A stretch of DNA of 64,000 nt from NCBI GenBank assembly GCA_004764695.1, contig SMSO01000005.1:1817501-1881500 (forward strand). The letters are read 5' to 3'. Positions 30,302-41,300 of this stretch are shown here, piece by piece (position 1 is the first letter of the stretch; each line of letters opens with the position of its first letter). Under the pieces are notes generated by a model. That model was not told the origin of the DNA. It ran no database searches and saw only the letters and a program-made list of their open reading frames with translations. A program made the translations under genes and the position numbers. Source of the stretch: Schizochytrium sp. TIO01 (lineage: Eukaryota > Sar > Bigyra > Thraustochytrida > Thraustochytriidae).

Positions 30302-32683
30302 ATGGCCACTGCCAATGGATGTGCAAAACCCAGTGCCAGTACGATTGAGACAACTAGTTTCAGTGCAACCCCCAGTGTCATTGTAGATGATGTTACAAGT
30401 ACAAACGGGAATGGCAATGGAAATGGAATTCACTCTGTCAAGCTCCGCATCGTGAACCCAGAGCGCCTCGCAGAAGAGGGCAAGCAGGCCTTGACGTCGC
30501 ACGTCGGCTCAGGGGAGGCGCCCTTTCCAGTGCCCATGTATTCACCCCGAATGCTTGCGGAAATGCAAGGTTCACCCAGACCTGTAGGGCTCGGCTCGCC
30601 TCGGATCTCTGGTTCTGCAGGGGGTGCTGTAAGCTTAATTTTTACAGGAAGCACTGACCCCGACGCACAAATGTCCAATGATGAACGTCGCAGAAATGCC
30701 AGAAACGCCAGGAGAGAGATGACGGAACGCCAAGAACTGCCACCAGCAGCGAAAGATCAGATACAACGCAAGACCAAGCTTCACGAGGCCATTTTAGATG
30801 CCGACGAAGATACATTTGACCGCATGCTAGTGGAACTTAACATTGAAGACATTGATGCCTGTGAGCCTGATACTGGATACTCGGCTTTGATGAGCGCAGC
30901 TGCTTGTGAGGACCCTGGAGATGCTGCTAGGCTTGTCGACAAGCTTGTTGAACGTGGTGCACAGGTGCGCACAACCGATGCCGAAGGATTCTCGGCACTA
31001 CAATGGGCAGCAGCTATGGGCAACTGTGCAGCCATGGAGCGTTTACTCGACGCCGGTGCTGACATAGATGGTCAAAGCACAAGCGGTGACACGGCTCTTC
31101 ACAGGGCTGCACGTTTCGGCCGCGAGGAATGCATACGGTCTCTCGTGAGGGTGTATGGTGCAAATGTTAATTTGCGCAATGAAGATGACGAGACACCGCT
31201 CGACGTCGCCGGGTTTGTGTCCGGCAAGAAGCACCCCGTGAGTCGCGTGCGAGCAGCTGCGCGGAAAGCTCTCTTCGAAGCGGATGCTAGCATGAAGACC
31301 CTGGTGTTAATGCACGAGGAGTGTCTTGGTCACAAGACAGCACAAGCTCACCAAGAGGCACCTGAACGCATCTCCGCTATTCTTTCCAAGATTGAGAAAG
31401 GTATCAGCCCGGAGTGTCTGTGCATAACCTCTGACTTTGCACCGGCGTCAAAGTCCCTCTTACGATATGCGCACAATGAAAAGTACATTGACTTTGTTTT
31501 TGACCTCCATGAAAAGGTGGCTAGTCTTGGGAAACCCGTGCCGTTTACTCCTCGTGTCCAGGTAATGAATGGTCTTAACGAGAGCCAGATTAAGGACGAG
31601 GTTGGTTGTGACACCTTTTTCTCTGAAGGTTCATTACCTGCAGCACGTCGTGCTGTTGGTGCTGCGTGCCATGCTGTTGACCAGGTTGTCTCGGGTGCTC
31701 ACCGGAACGCGTTTTGTTTAGTTCGCCCTCCTGGTCATCACGCCGGTGTGAATGGTCTCCTGGACAACGCTGTATCTTGTGGATTTTGCATCTTTAACAA
31801 TGTGGCTATTGGCGCGATGCATGCCCTCACTGCACATAAGGACAAAATTCGTCGTATTGCTATCGTGGATTTTGATGTACACCATGGCAATGGAACCGAA
31901 GAGATTGTACGAACAAAGTTCAAGCGCCCACAAGATATTCTTTTCTTCTCTATTCACCTTTTTGACAAGGCGGAAGACAAAGCGGTGGGTAGTGGCGAAT
32001 TCTATCCTGGTTCAGGAGGTAAAGACGACCCCCTCAGTAACATTATAAATTCTCCCATTGTGCCAATGTGGCGTGTGCCAACAAACCGCACTCGGAGCAA
32101 GAAGCGCCGCATTAATGGCGACAGTGATTCTATGGAGGACGACTCGAGTCATGCACCAGATGTTTGGGACGGCAGTAAGGAGGACGATAGGTCTGCCACC
32201 TCTGCGAAACCTGGGGCCAAAGGAAAGAAGTCTGCGTCTACACAAGATAATCATTCCGCGAACGGCAACTGCTCAGTAAAGTCCCCACCTATGCCTACTG
32301 GTCCAAATTACGGTCGCCAGGCCTTTCGAGATCATGTGCAAACAAGACTAGTACCTGCATTGTACGAATTTGATCCAGACCTAATTTTTGTGTCTGCAGG
32401 TTTTGACGCAGGCAAAAACGACGTAGGTTGTAGTCGAACTGAAGGCGGGAAGTACTGGTCCGGCATCGATCTGGGACCTGAAGACTATTCTTTTGTTACA
32501 GGGGAATTGCAAGTTGTAGCCCGCGCCTGCTGCCAAGGTCGCATCGTTTCTCTTCTTGAGGGCGGCTACGGTCAGTGGATGCGTGAGAAGACTGGCCCTT
32601 CCAGCGAGCGCAAATACATTCTCAATCGCGACCAGCTTGGAGAAAACGCAATGGCTCATGTTAAAGCACTAGTTGACAAGTAG
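30302..32683 (+). CDS. Ankyrin-repeat class II histone deacetylase
   Basis: A zinc hydrolase predicted to remove acetyl groups from lysines. From the ATG at 30302 (GACCATGG context) it has 793 residues. Ankyrin repeats occupy about 155-305 (for example GYSALMSAAAC, GFSALQWAAAMGN, GDTALHRAARFGR). The class II HDAC domain spans about 335-790: RPPGHHA with the His pair at 479-480, IVDFDVHHGNGT with zinc ligands D525 and H527, third ligand Asp702 in SAGFDAGKND, and LLEGGYG with the transition-state Tyr. An acidic/basic, Ser-rich insert (about 590-665) with KKRR, likely a nuclear localisation signal, interrupts the deacetylase domain. All catalytic residues are present. The N-terminus may continue into the upstream frame at 29826-30260. 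Confidence 0.92.
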   Translation: MATANGCAKPSASTIETTSFSATPSVIVDDVTSTNGNGNGNGIHSVKLRIVNPERLAEEGKQALTSHVGSGEAPFPVPMYSPRMLAEMQGSPRPVGLGSPRISGSAGGAVSLIFTGSTDPDAQMSNDERRRNARNARREMTERQELPPAAKDQIQRKTKLHEAILDADEDTFDRMLVELNIEDIDACEPDTGYSALMSAAACEDPGDAARLVDKLVERGAQVRTTDAEGFSALQWAAAMGNCAAMERLLDAGADIDGQSTSGDTALHRAARFGREECIRSLVRVYGANVNLRNEDDETPLDVAGFVSGKKHPVSRVRAAARKALFEADASMKTLVLMHEECLGHKTAQAHQEAPERISAILSKIEKGISPECLCITSDFAPASKSLLRYAHNEKYIDFVFDLHEKVASLGKPVPFTPRVQVMNGLNESQIKDEVGCDTFFSEGSLPAARRAVGAACHAVDQVVSGAHRNAFCLVRPPGHHAGVNGLLDNAVSCGFCIFNNVAIGAMHALTAHKDKIRRIAIVDFDVHHGNGTEEIVRTKFKRPQDILFFSIHLFDKAEDKAVGSGEFYPGSGGKDDPLSNIINSPIVPMWRVPTNRTRSKKRRINGDSDSMEDDSSHAPDVWDGSKEDDRSATSAKPGAKGKKSASTQDNHSANGNCSVKSPPMPTGPNYGRQAFRDHVQTRLVPALYEFDPDLIFVSAGFDAGKNDVGCSRTEGGKYWSGIDLGPEDYSFVTGELQVVARACCQGRIVSLLEGGYGQWMREKTGPSSERKYILNRDQLGENAMAHVKALVDK

Positions 32684-34898
32684 ATATATCGAACATGACT
32701 TTTTGAATTGCTCGATTGGAAATATTGGCCCATTATACCACAACACTATCATGTTGTTTCTGGTTATTGGTCAGAGTTTCAAACGAGTTTGGATTTGCTG
32801 TTGCTTCAGAAATTCGCACCTCTGTGGAGCAACAGATTTCTCTGTATTCAAGTTAATATTGCGACACCTCGTTTGTTCTGATGCTAGCGATGGCTTTAAT
32901 GGTTGCTTGCCTGTTTATCTATCAATTTATACGTGCCTGCCCACCTGCTCACCTGCCCGCCTGTTTATGTTTTCCCTTCATTGACCAACGAGTTTCATAT
33001 TTTAGGGGCTGTTTACACGACTGGACATGAAGTTATGGCATAGTTGAATCTCCTTCAGCCCGCCGTTTAGCTAGATCATTTTCTGCCACCTAAATATAGA
33101 CTCTGTGCTTGCTTCTTCCATAGCTTATACAGTGTAAGATGATTGCGAGCACGCAATTCAATTTTCTGTCCATGGTGTTATCCCTTCTTCTTTTGATTGA
33201 ACTACATGGTATGGTCAGAACATTGTTGACATAGAGTCGGATAAATGCACCCTAGAACAAGTCATGAAGTATAATATGCTAAATATTGGGTCTAGCCAAT
33301 TTTAATACTCACCTATGAGGTACTGCAATGATCTCGTCGGAGCAACTGCGCAGCCTTTTGTTTTTTTATGCTACATGACGCAAGTGTTTTGCCCCGGATT
33401 AGACTTCTCTAGAACAGAAAGTACAAAAAATAAACTTAAAGTTTTTAAAAAATCATGGATTTCATGACAGATGTTACAACGCAACTTGCATTTAGATTAG
33501 AGAAGCATGAAAGTGCTAAGTCGGCCACAATTGCTACACAAATTATCCATAGTCTGCTCTTTTTATCATCGTCTTGTCGAGTTTTTCTTTCCCGTTACAT
33601 CGTGCTATTTTTCCGTGTCCTCCGCCGTTTGTCACATTTTTTCTTTGGCCGAAATTTTCTATTCTAGTACATCTTGGGCTTCTGCATCGTGCAAGTGTGT
33701 CAATGGAATAGTACAGAAGAATGTAAGCAGAAAGAAGCAAGCGTAATATCCCATGCACGGGTGCTAATGGAGCTGCTGATAAGCAATATGAACTTTATGT
33801 TGTAAGAATGTGCATTACTTTTTAAGGGTTCCACACCTATTAAAAACCGGTGTTTATTCGCAAAGGCTAACCAGATGGACCGCGTGGTCGTTTGGGTCAG
33901 TTTTTAATTGTTTATAAATTAGCCAGAGCTCACTTACACTTATATTCACATCCAATCGGAAGTGGCAGGACATTGTAATATACAAAATATGCCGTGCTTG
34001 TGCTGCATAGGTAAGCACGTAGGTAGAGATCTCCAAGTTAGAATGTTCATGCTTTCATATTTTAGGTGAATGGGACCACAAACACCATGAGTGCGTTTCA
34101 GCAAAAGTTAGCACTATAGTATCCACTTAATCTTGCATCAGTACCTACCTCACTCCCTAGGAGAACAGCAACCAGGTTTCAATTGTCCTGTTGCCTCAAA
34201 CAAGCCGATTAAATACACGGCAAGTGCTTGTTGCGCATGAGTAATGTTGCCCCAAAACTCGAGCCAACGCCTAGTAGACAGGTACCATACTCTATAGACC
34301 TAGTACGCGATGAGCCTTACGTTAGAGCTAGAGACTTTAGACGATTGGACTTACAATGGGAGTGCTTCTGCGTAATCTAAATAGCCAGCTCGAGTAGACA
34401 TTTCAATTAAACAAACAAGGATGATCGCAGAAAGCCTTGCAAGAGAAACGCTTCCGAGTCCCGCTCCAAAAGGGCCTCCAGCACTGCTCACTGATTTCTA
34501 GTCAGCCTGCTACAGGAGCGTACGGCCACCGTCCTCCTTAGCTATCTCTAGCTAGAGACACCACAATCGTCTCTGCCTGCCTCTACGGGTAGTAGTTACT
34601 CTAGTAGAGTAGGTAGTCACTGAAAACGAGAGAGTACTCCGGCTTTTCCATCTCCGACCCTGGCTGGTTCCGAGTTGGTTCCGCCGGCGCCGAGTTATTT
34701 AGCGTTAGTATGTCGATTGGGTTCTGCGCCTGTTCTGCGGAACTGAAGAAAGGTCCTGGCGAAGAGAGAAGGTTCGTTGGAGAACAGCGAAGCGTTCTCT
34801 CCGTATAAATGAAGGGAGAGAGTTCCTGCTCCATAGTGCGGGCTTGAAAAAGCAGGGGAAGGCAAGTTTGGCGAGGCGAGGCGGTGAGCAGAACCTAA
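32684..34898. other. Long intergenic region
   Basis: 2.2 kb between same-strand genes with only short frames. It is AT-rich up to about 34.2 kb and GC-richer in the last 600 bp. A TCTCTAGCTAGAGA palindrome lies at 34545-34558, about 340 bp upstream of the next start codon. Confidence 0.5.
34545..34558. repeat. TCTCTAGCTAGAGA palindrome, copy 3 of 3
   Basis: Perfect 14-bp palindrome with the TCTAGCTAGA core, 341 bp upstream of the NBR1-domain gene start. Confidence 0.6.
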
Positions 34899-37116
34899 AT
34901 GCAAAAGCTCCCAGGATCCCCGGAACTGGTTGAGACAGAGAGCGTGTTGGAGAAGAGAAGCGTTGTTGTTGAGAAGAGAGATTTGCAGGAAAAGAGTACT
35001 ACTTGTCTGAGTAACGAGAAGAAAAGCGTGAAGATGATTATGGAAAACATGATGAAGTCTTCTAGCTCTCGTGGCGAGAGAACCTGGATGGTTGAGGTGA
35101 ATGATGAGGTTGTGTACTCATTTAGCGTGCAAGATGAATCGATTTGCATGGACAAGGTTCGCGAGCAGGTGCTGCGCGGACTTGGTGAAAATGCGAAGGT
35201 GCCGGATGGCTTTGCCATTCGCACGGGACTGAATAAAGTGACCCCTGTTGAATCTGACGATACTCTGCGTGAAGTCATCGCGGGTCTCCCCAACTTTACG
35301 GTGATTGTACCGGTCTATACGGCGGAGACTACGCAGGCGCAGCAGCAACTAGAGGACGAGGCTGAATTGGTCTCTAAAGTTGCTGCGTTTGACCTTGACG
35401 AAGAGATGTCCTCTTCTTCGTGCTCGGATGACGAGGATGAAGAAGATGAAATTGCTAACGACGACGACGATGATGATGACGATGACGACGACGACGAAGA
35501 TTGTGAGGACCAGGAGGAGAATCGTGTAGATGCCTCTGAGATTGAGTTCGAGGACGAGCGGGCTAAGAGTATAATTGCTGCTCTTGCCGAGCGTGATTCC
35601 TCGGTTAAATGTCGAGGAAACGCTTGCCAAGTTCGAGAGTATTTTCCCCGACTCCGCAACCAAGGTTGGATTTCTCCTTTTTGCGTCAAACCAAAAGGAA
35701 AAGCGCCTTGCCAAGATCGGGCTCGATGTAGCTGCTGCGAAAAAGGTGTCTCGTGATGAGGCCCTTGCTTTCGAATATGAAATTCTCGCAAAGCTTTCGC
35801 CGACCGAGGTTGCTATTGCACTCCTGAATTATCGCATCAAGCCTGGTAAGCTCTTGAAGTCTGGTCTTGGCCGCCTCGGGTATACAATGAAGCTCGCTAA
35901 GAAGGCATTCAAGGGTGGTCCTTACGGTGTGAAGGCCCACAAGAAGATGATGAAGAAGGCCCACAAGGCGCACAAGAAGATGGAAGGAGGCAAGCATATG
36001 CGTCCTGACCATCCTTGGGCACATGGGCCTGGTGGGCACCACGGTCATCATCACGGTCGTCATGGACTAGGTGGTGGGTTTCGAGGTGGTCGCCACGGTG
36101 GATTCGGTGGTCATGTACCTTTTGAAGGTCCAGAAGGTGCCCCCCACCACGGAGGCCCCCACCACGGAGGCCCCCACCACGGAGGCCCCCACCACGGAGG
36201 CCCCCACCACGGAGGCCCCCGCCATGGTGGTCGCATGCATTTTGGCGGTGGTCCTCTTGGTATGATGGGTCACCCTGGCTGCCCTCCTCCTCCTCCTCCC
36301 TTTGAGCATCAGCATAGTGAAGCTCGCATGCCTGTGGATAGTGAAGTCCACGGAGGACCTGCTGCTGGTTTTGGTGGCTGGGCCCCTCATATGGGCCGTG
36401 GCGGTCGTGGCGGTCGCGGTCGCGCGGGCTTTGGCGGACGGGGTGGACACATGTTTCATCCCGGTTTTATGGCTGGCCCTTTTGCTCCTCCTCCCCCGAA
36501 GAATCACAATGGGGAAAGCAGCAGTGACGATGAGGGCGAGAACGAGAAGTTTTCTGGCGCTGGCCACTTTGGTCTGCCTGGACACTGGGGCGGTATGATG
36601 TGGCATGGTGGACATCATGGACATCATGGCCGTGGCCCTCGTCACGCTCACCATGGAGGACTTGGCTTTGGAGGTGGTCCTGGCCGTTGTCACATGCGGG
36701 GAATGCGTAATCACCCTGGTTGCATGAAAAAACTTGCTCGCTTCGTGGCGCACAAGTCTATTCCTGACGGGATGAAGATTCGTGGCTTGACGACTTTCGA
36801 AAAGAAATGGCGTATCCGCAACGATAGTGAAGTTGCCTGGGCAGGTCCTGCATCCCTTGTCAACGCTCGTGGTGGGGACAATCTTTCTATGAAAGACACG
36901 AAATCTACTTTGGTTGGTCCTCTCCAACCTGGGGAGGAGATTGAGGTTGAAATTGGACCTCTTCAAGCCCCTGAGAAGCCTGGTCTTTACAAGGCGTTTT
37001 TTCGTCTGCAAGGTGATGATGGTCGTTTCGGCCAGCGTCTCTGGTGCGAAATTTTCGTTCCCGAAAGCAATGAAGACGTACTCGCGATTGCAACTGAAGA
37101 AGCCAAGGAACAGTGA
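34899..37116 (+). CDS. NBR1-type (FW) domain, His/Gly-rich protein; read in two frames
   Basis: One gene by content, broken by a +1 shift at about 35600-35615. The first frame (34899-35756) gives a globular N-terminus (about 60-140, possibly PB1-like but without clear motifs) and an Asp/Glu tract with 12 Asp in a row. The second frame (to 37116) continues with NVEETLAKFESIFPD, a Lys-rich helix, a long His/Gly-rich region with tandem PHHGG units, and a C-terminal NBR1/FW beta-sandwich (36770-37080: KKWRIRN, VAWAGP, LQPGEE, PGLY, FGQRLW). In NBR1 and ILRUN this domain binds cargo or partners, so a selective-autophagy receptor or adaptor is inferred. No LIR or UBA was identified. Dropping one A of AAA at 35607-35609 rejoins the frames as SVNVEE. 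A single-base assembly error, a true frameshift allele or +1 recoding remain open. Confidence 0.75.
35457..35503 (+). repeat. GAY codon run encoding poly-Asp
   Basis: In-frame run of GAC/GAT codons (12 Asp, then Glu-Asp) within the NBR1-domain gene. Mixed codon use suggests selection for the peptide and not recent slippage. Confidence 0.8.
36138..36229 (+). repeat. 15-bp coding tandem repeat (PHHGG)
   Basis: Five nearly identical 15-bp units (core CCCCCACCACGGAGG) plus a diverged sixth encode PHHGG repeats. Near-identity at synonymous sites points to recent expansion. Confidence 0.88.
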
Positions 37117-37528
37117 ATCATCCGTCTCAGCAAAATACCTTTACATTGAATTTTCTTCAAACCAAATGAGTCAACACTCAATCATTAGCAAATTATCCTC
37201 TTAAAAGCGATGTCCATCCCGCGTTCTAAAAACTTAAAAAAAAAAACCATATTCTTTCTTAAAATTATAAAAATCATTCTCGTATTTTCATTATGTCATT
37301 CTTATGAATCCTTCTAACTATGTAACATTCTATGTTACTTCCTTAATATACTGCTCTACTACTTAGTACTACTCTATTGGATGTACTCTAGTTTTCATTA
37401 GATAAAGAGGCTTGAAGTTTCGCACGGCGTCCTACTCCTGTTGACCCCTCTCGCTAGAAAGAAACAAACAAAACGAAGTCGGCAGGATCGCGGGTACATC
37501 CAAAGTCCATCGGAAACGTACATTAAAG
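37117..37528. other. Intergenic region
   Basis: About 410 bp of AT-rich DNA with A-runs between the NBR1-domain gene and the FabI-like gene, both plus strand. No gene. Confidence 0.55.
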
Positions 37529-38353
37529 ATGTCAATGCTTCTCAGTGGCAAGCGCGGCTTTGTGGTGGGGGTCTCAAACGCAAGATCCATCGGCTGGGCG
37601 GTTGCAAAGAGCTGGGCAGAGCATGGCGCAGAGCTAATAATCGGCGTGGAGAGCAGCAGGTTTGTTGACAAAGTTCGTAAACTAGTCGAGACTGAGCTTA
37701 GTGAATCCCGTGTTCAAGTTGTGGAATGCAACTTGGATGATGATAAATCTTTGGAAGCGCTAGGTCCGGAGATCCAACATCTATGGCCGGAGGAAAGCCT
37801 AGACATGGCCTGCCATGCAGTTGCTTTTGCGCCAAAAACTGCTTTGCACAATCGATTTGTAAAACTTTCTCGCGAAGACTTTGCGAGGACTATGCAAACA
37901 AGCGTGTATAGCTTTATTGGACTTGCTCGAACCCTAGAGCCCTTGATGGCCCGTCCCAACAACCAGCCGAGTGCAAGCTTAATGACACTGACATTTGATG
38001 GCTCTCAGCGTGCGGTCCCTGGCTATGGTATCATGGGCCCAGCTAAAGGTGCTTTAGAAAGTACTTGCAAATATCTGGCAGCCGATCTCGGTGTTCAGAG
38101 TAACATCAGAGTGAATGCGATCAGCGCTGGCCCACTCAACACCTTGGCTGCTCGCGGTTTGCCCCGATTTCACGATCTTAAGGATCGAGCAAGTAGTCGT
38201 CAGACTCTTCCTCAAGATTTAACATCTGATGATGTTGGTCAGTTGGCTGCTTTCTTGGCAAGTGACATGGCCGCCCGAATTTCCGGTCAGACTCTCTTTG
38301 TAGATGGTGGTGCATCAAGTCAGGCATTTAGCAACGACCCGGAGAATCCTTAG
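37529..38353 (+). CDS. FabI-like enoyl-[acyl-carrier-protein] reductase
   Basis: A 274-residue SDR of the divergent FabI class, expected to reduce enoyl-ACP in a type II fatty-acid cycle with NAD(P)H. Motifs: GVSNARSIGWAVAK nucleotide loop (about 14-27), CNLDDD, HAVAFAP (96-102), the FabI active site Y166-x6-K173 in PGYGIMGPAKGALE, KYLAADLG, and the C-terminal FVDGG. The second FabI tyrosine (in the bacterial YLGAER stretch) is Phe156 here (FDGSQR). Length is normal for FabI (about 260-275). No transit peptide precedes the domain with the ATG at 37529, unlike plastid FabIs, so it appears cytosolic unless an upstream exon exists. It could have come from bacteria or from a plastid-bearing ancestor; the sequence alone does not decide. 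Confidence 0.87.
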   Translation: MSMLLSGKRGFVVGVSNARSIGWAVAKSWAEHGAELIIGVESSRFVDKVRKLVETELSESRVQVVECNLDDDKSLEALGPEIQHLWPEESLDMACHAVAFAPKTALHNRFVKLSREDFARTMQTSVYSFIGLARTLEPLMARPNNQPSASLMTLTFDGSQRAVPGYGIMGPAKGALESTCKYLAADLGVQSNIRVNAISAGPLNTLAARGLPRFHDLKDRASSRQTLPQDLTSDDVGQLAAFLASDMAARISGQTLFVDGGASSQAFSNDPENP

Positions 38354-41300
38354 ATAATTATTGACCTCCTTTCTGTGAAAAATACGCAATATAATACTGG
38401 AGGAGATATATTTCCATTCACATTAAAAAGCTACAATACAAATTTATTTCATATGTACATCATTGTTTGTGGGGCAAGTACGATTTCAGCATCGGTCTAC
38501 ACAGCAGTCTGTACTATCCAATTTACACAACCAGTCATCAAAGATGTTATAGTATAAATTGAGCTATACGTTTTGCAAGCGGACGTTACAAACCTATGAT
38601 TCCCCAGCCAAGTACTCTCTAGGAACTTTAAGTAACATAACTCTTGTTCATATTAAAGTCGTTAGAAAATACGCTATGACCCAATCAAGTTGTTTGCCAT
38701 TTATTTGACGAGGAAGCCTCTTCTCTAAGCAGTGCCTCTGCTCGCTTGCTTATTCTATACATATGCACCTTCTCTGAGAATCTGGATTTTAAAACGCTAT
38801 TGTTATTTATTATTTTATTATAGACATTTTCTGACCCGAGTAATGACTTTTACATCGGTCTAAATTTCTAGATCACTTTGAACACTTTTGAAGAGCTACA
38901 CTGCTACATAGTTTGCTCGATTGACCAAGGTGAGTACAAGTGCAACAGCACTTCCGATGCCCAAAGCGTTGTAAGATGTACCGAATTGAAGTTTATTCGT
39001 TGCAACTATCAAGTAGACAAGAACTACCCTGCCGTTTTTTTGTTATTTTATATAGTTGGAAGCAGAAATCGATACATCGAAATTCTTTGATATCCCGAGT
39101 TCAAGAAAATCTGATGCGCTGCCCAATGTTTATAGTTAGTAATATTGGTACCTACTACGTACAACAGTGTAGCGAGGCATTTTCGGGCGCGTCGGTTTCA
39201 CGTGCTGCAGAAGTAAGTTAAATGAAGGGCGTCGCTTTATTTTCATAATTTGTATGTTCAAGAATGCCAACGTTTAAATCAAGTCAAGTATGATACTGGG
39301 GAATGTAGCATGCCAACCATGCACTGTGTTTGACTCTGGCATTCCTCAATCATCACAGAGGTTTTTCTAACAGATAATGGTTATACTTATATAAGTTCTT
39401 TTTAATGTTTCTAAGAACGAGTATGTGGATAGTTCAAATTTTAAAAATAAGTTGTTTTTATTATTTTTTGTTTTTTCTCTGAATGAATGAATGAAAATGA
39501 AATTGCCATGAAAGAATCTTTTCCTGGCAGGTACAACCTTTTCAACTGAGGGAGTCCATTAGGTTTGGCTTTGGCCAGACAATCATGAGCATTGCTTGAG
39601 GTTCCTTAGCACTCGTACGAAGGCTTGGTAGCCGCAGTACGGCCACTCCGTTTTCTGAATCGACCAATTAATGTGCTTACTTGCGTGAAGTAAGTTTGCT
39701 TCGCTGTCACTCTAAAACAGCTGAAATACCTCCCTCTCAATCTGTGCAGTTTGCTTTTTAATATCCTTGCTATTGATTCATAACCCCGCCAGTTGTTCTC
39801 TGTCAATATCAATAAAAATCAAATTGTTAATGAACCTTGGACTGGCAACTCTTTTAGTAGAAGTCGAGCTTCGCCGAGAGGGCACAGCCTGACTGGCCCA
39901 TGACTTATCGTTTTCGTGACTGCCTTGTCGCCCTTTATCAGTATCTAATCAAGAAGGGAAATTTCAATTTGAAATGTTTTACAAGGAGTATGGAGTAGAA
40001 TAGTACTGGGTGGACTTTTTCGGGGTGCTTAGACAGATTGCGGAAAAGGAGAGAAAGAGAGAGAGAGACTAGCGGTTTGGTTTGCTCTAATAACCAAAAC
40101 CTAATGTCTTCGATTTATCACGTCTTTTTAAGTATTATACGATGGTTCTTATTTTAAAAAGAAAAATTAAAAAAAAATCTTAATTTGTTTTTCGAATCGG
40201 GAACCTACATAGCGCTAGCACCATCTAGTTAAATTTTTGTTTTCCATGTTGTACGATGAAAAAATTGATTTTGAAAATTGGCAAAAGCAGAGAAAATAGT
40301 CTCGAACCATATACATAATGATTAGCGTTTCTTTTTACTTTTCTTTTTTAGAATGTAATTTATAATGATATGATAATGATAGTAAGAGAACAAGTTCTCC
40401 TCATCTTTAATTTACAGGGATTTGTATCGATTCACCATATGCTCACCGCCAAGAGGTACATTTCCCAAATGGTAAATAAATGCCTCTTCCCTAATGATTT
40501 CTTTCCTCTTCGAAGAACGGCCTCGTTGGCGAGCTATCAAACTTCCATTGCCAATTACTCCCTAGACCGTTTGCAAACCTTTGATTTAATTTGAAAATAA
40601 AAGGGAGAAAAGCTAGTAGTAGGTATGTAGTCAGTAGAGTATTATTAAAAAGAAACCATTATACTTTTCCATTTATACTAAAGGAGTAGGGAGGGCGCCG
40701 TTCTATCATCTAAAGTACGATAAGCCAAAGCAAATCGGTGTAGTGCCAGCATAGGTAGGTTGTTCGAACCCAAAGAGCTGGGATGCTTCAAGGTTTCGTT
40801 TTGAAACTCAAGCGTTCCCTTGATGCAAGCATTTGGCTGAAAAACATCGTTAAGAGGCAAGGTGAGCAGAGTCGCTGTCACATCGCACTTAAAATGACAT
40901 TTGCAGCAGCGCGACCTATCTGAGACGCTCCATGATGGATACCGAATCACCTCATCACACCTCAATAAAACAATTCAACTACTGGTAACCATAGTAGGTA
41001 GGTAGGTGGAAAGGTAGGTAGCACCCCAGTTACGCCATGACTGGCTTCAAAGTCTTCTCATTCCTTTTCCCACTTCTTTTTCTCCTTGATTCCTTTTATT
41101 TTGCGTGGTTCTACCTATAGGCCAGGTTATTTCTGCCATCCAGACTTCTTGGCATTAGAAAGTCTCTTCAGGATGGACGGGAGTCATGCTCGCTGGCAAC
41201 AAGTGGTATAAAGATGAAAAGGAGGTTATGCACGTAGCAAAGCTGGCCATAAGCACATCATGGAGTTGTCTTGCAAGACTGAGCCATAGAAAGGATGCCT

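Noticed and set aside
36067-37011. 314-codon minus-strand frame
   Set aside because: Shadow of the His/Gly-rich coding region.
40755-40790. GTTCGAACCC resembling a tRNA T-loop
   Set aside because: No supporting stems or A box nearby.
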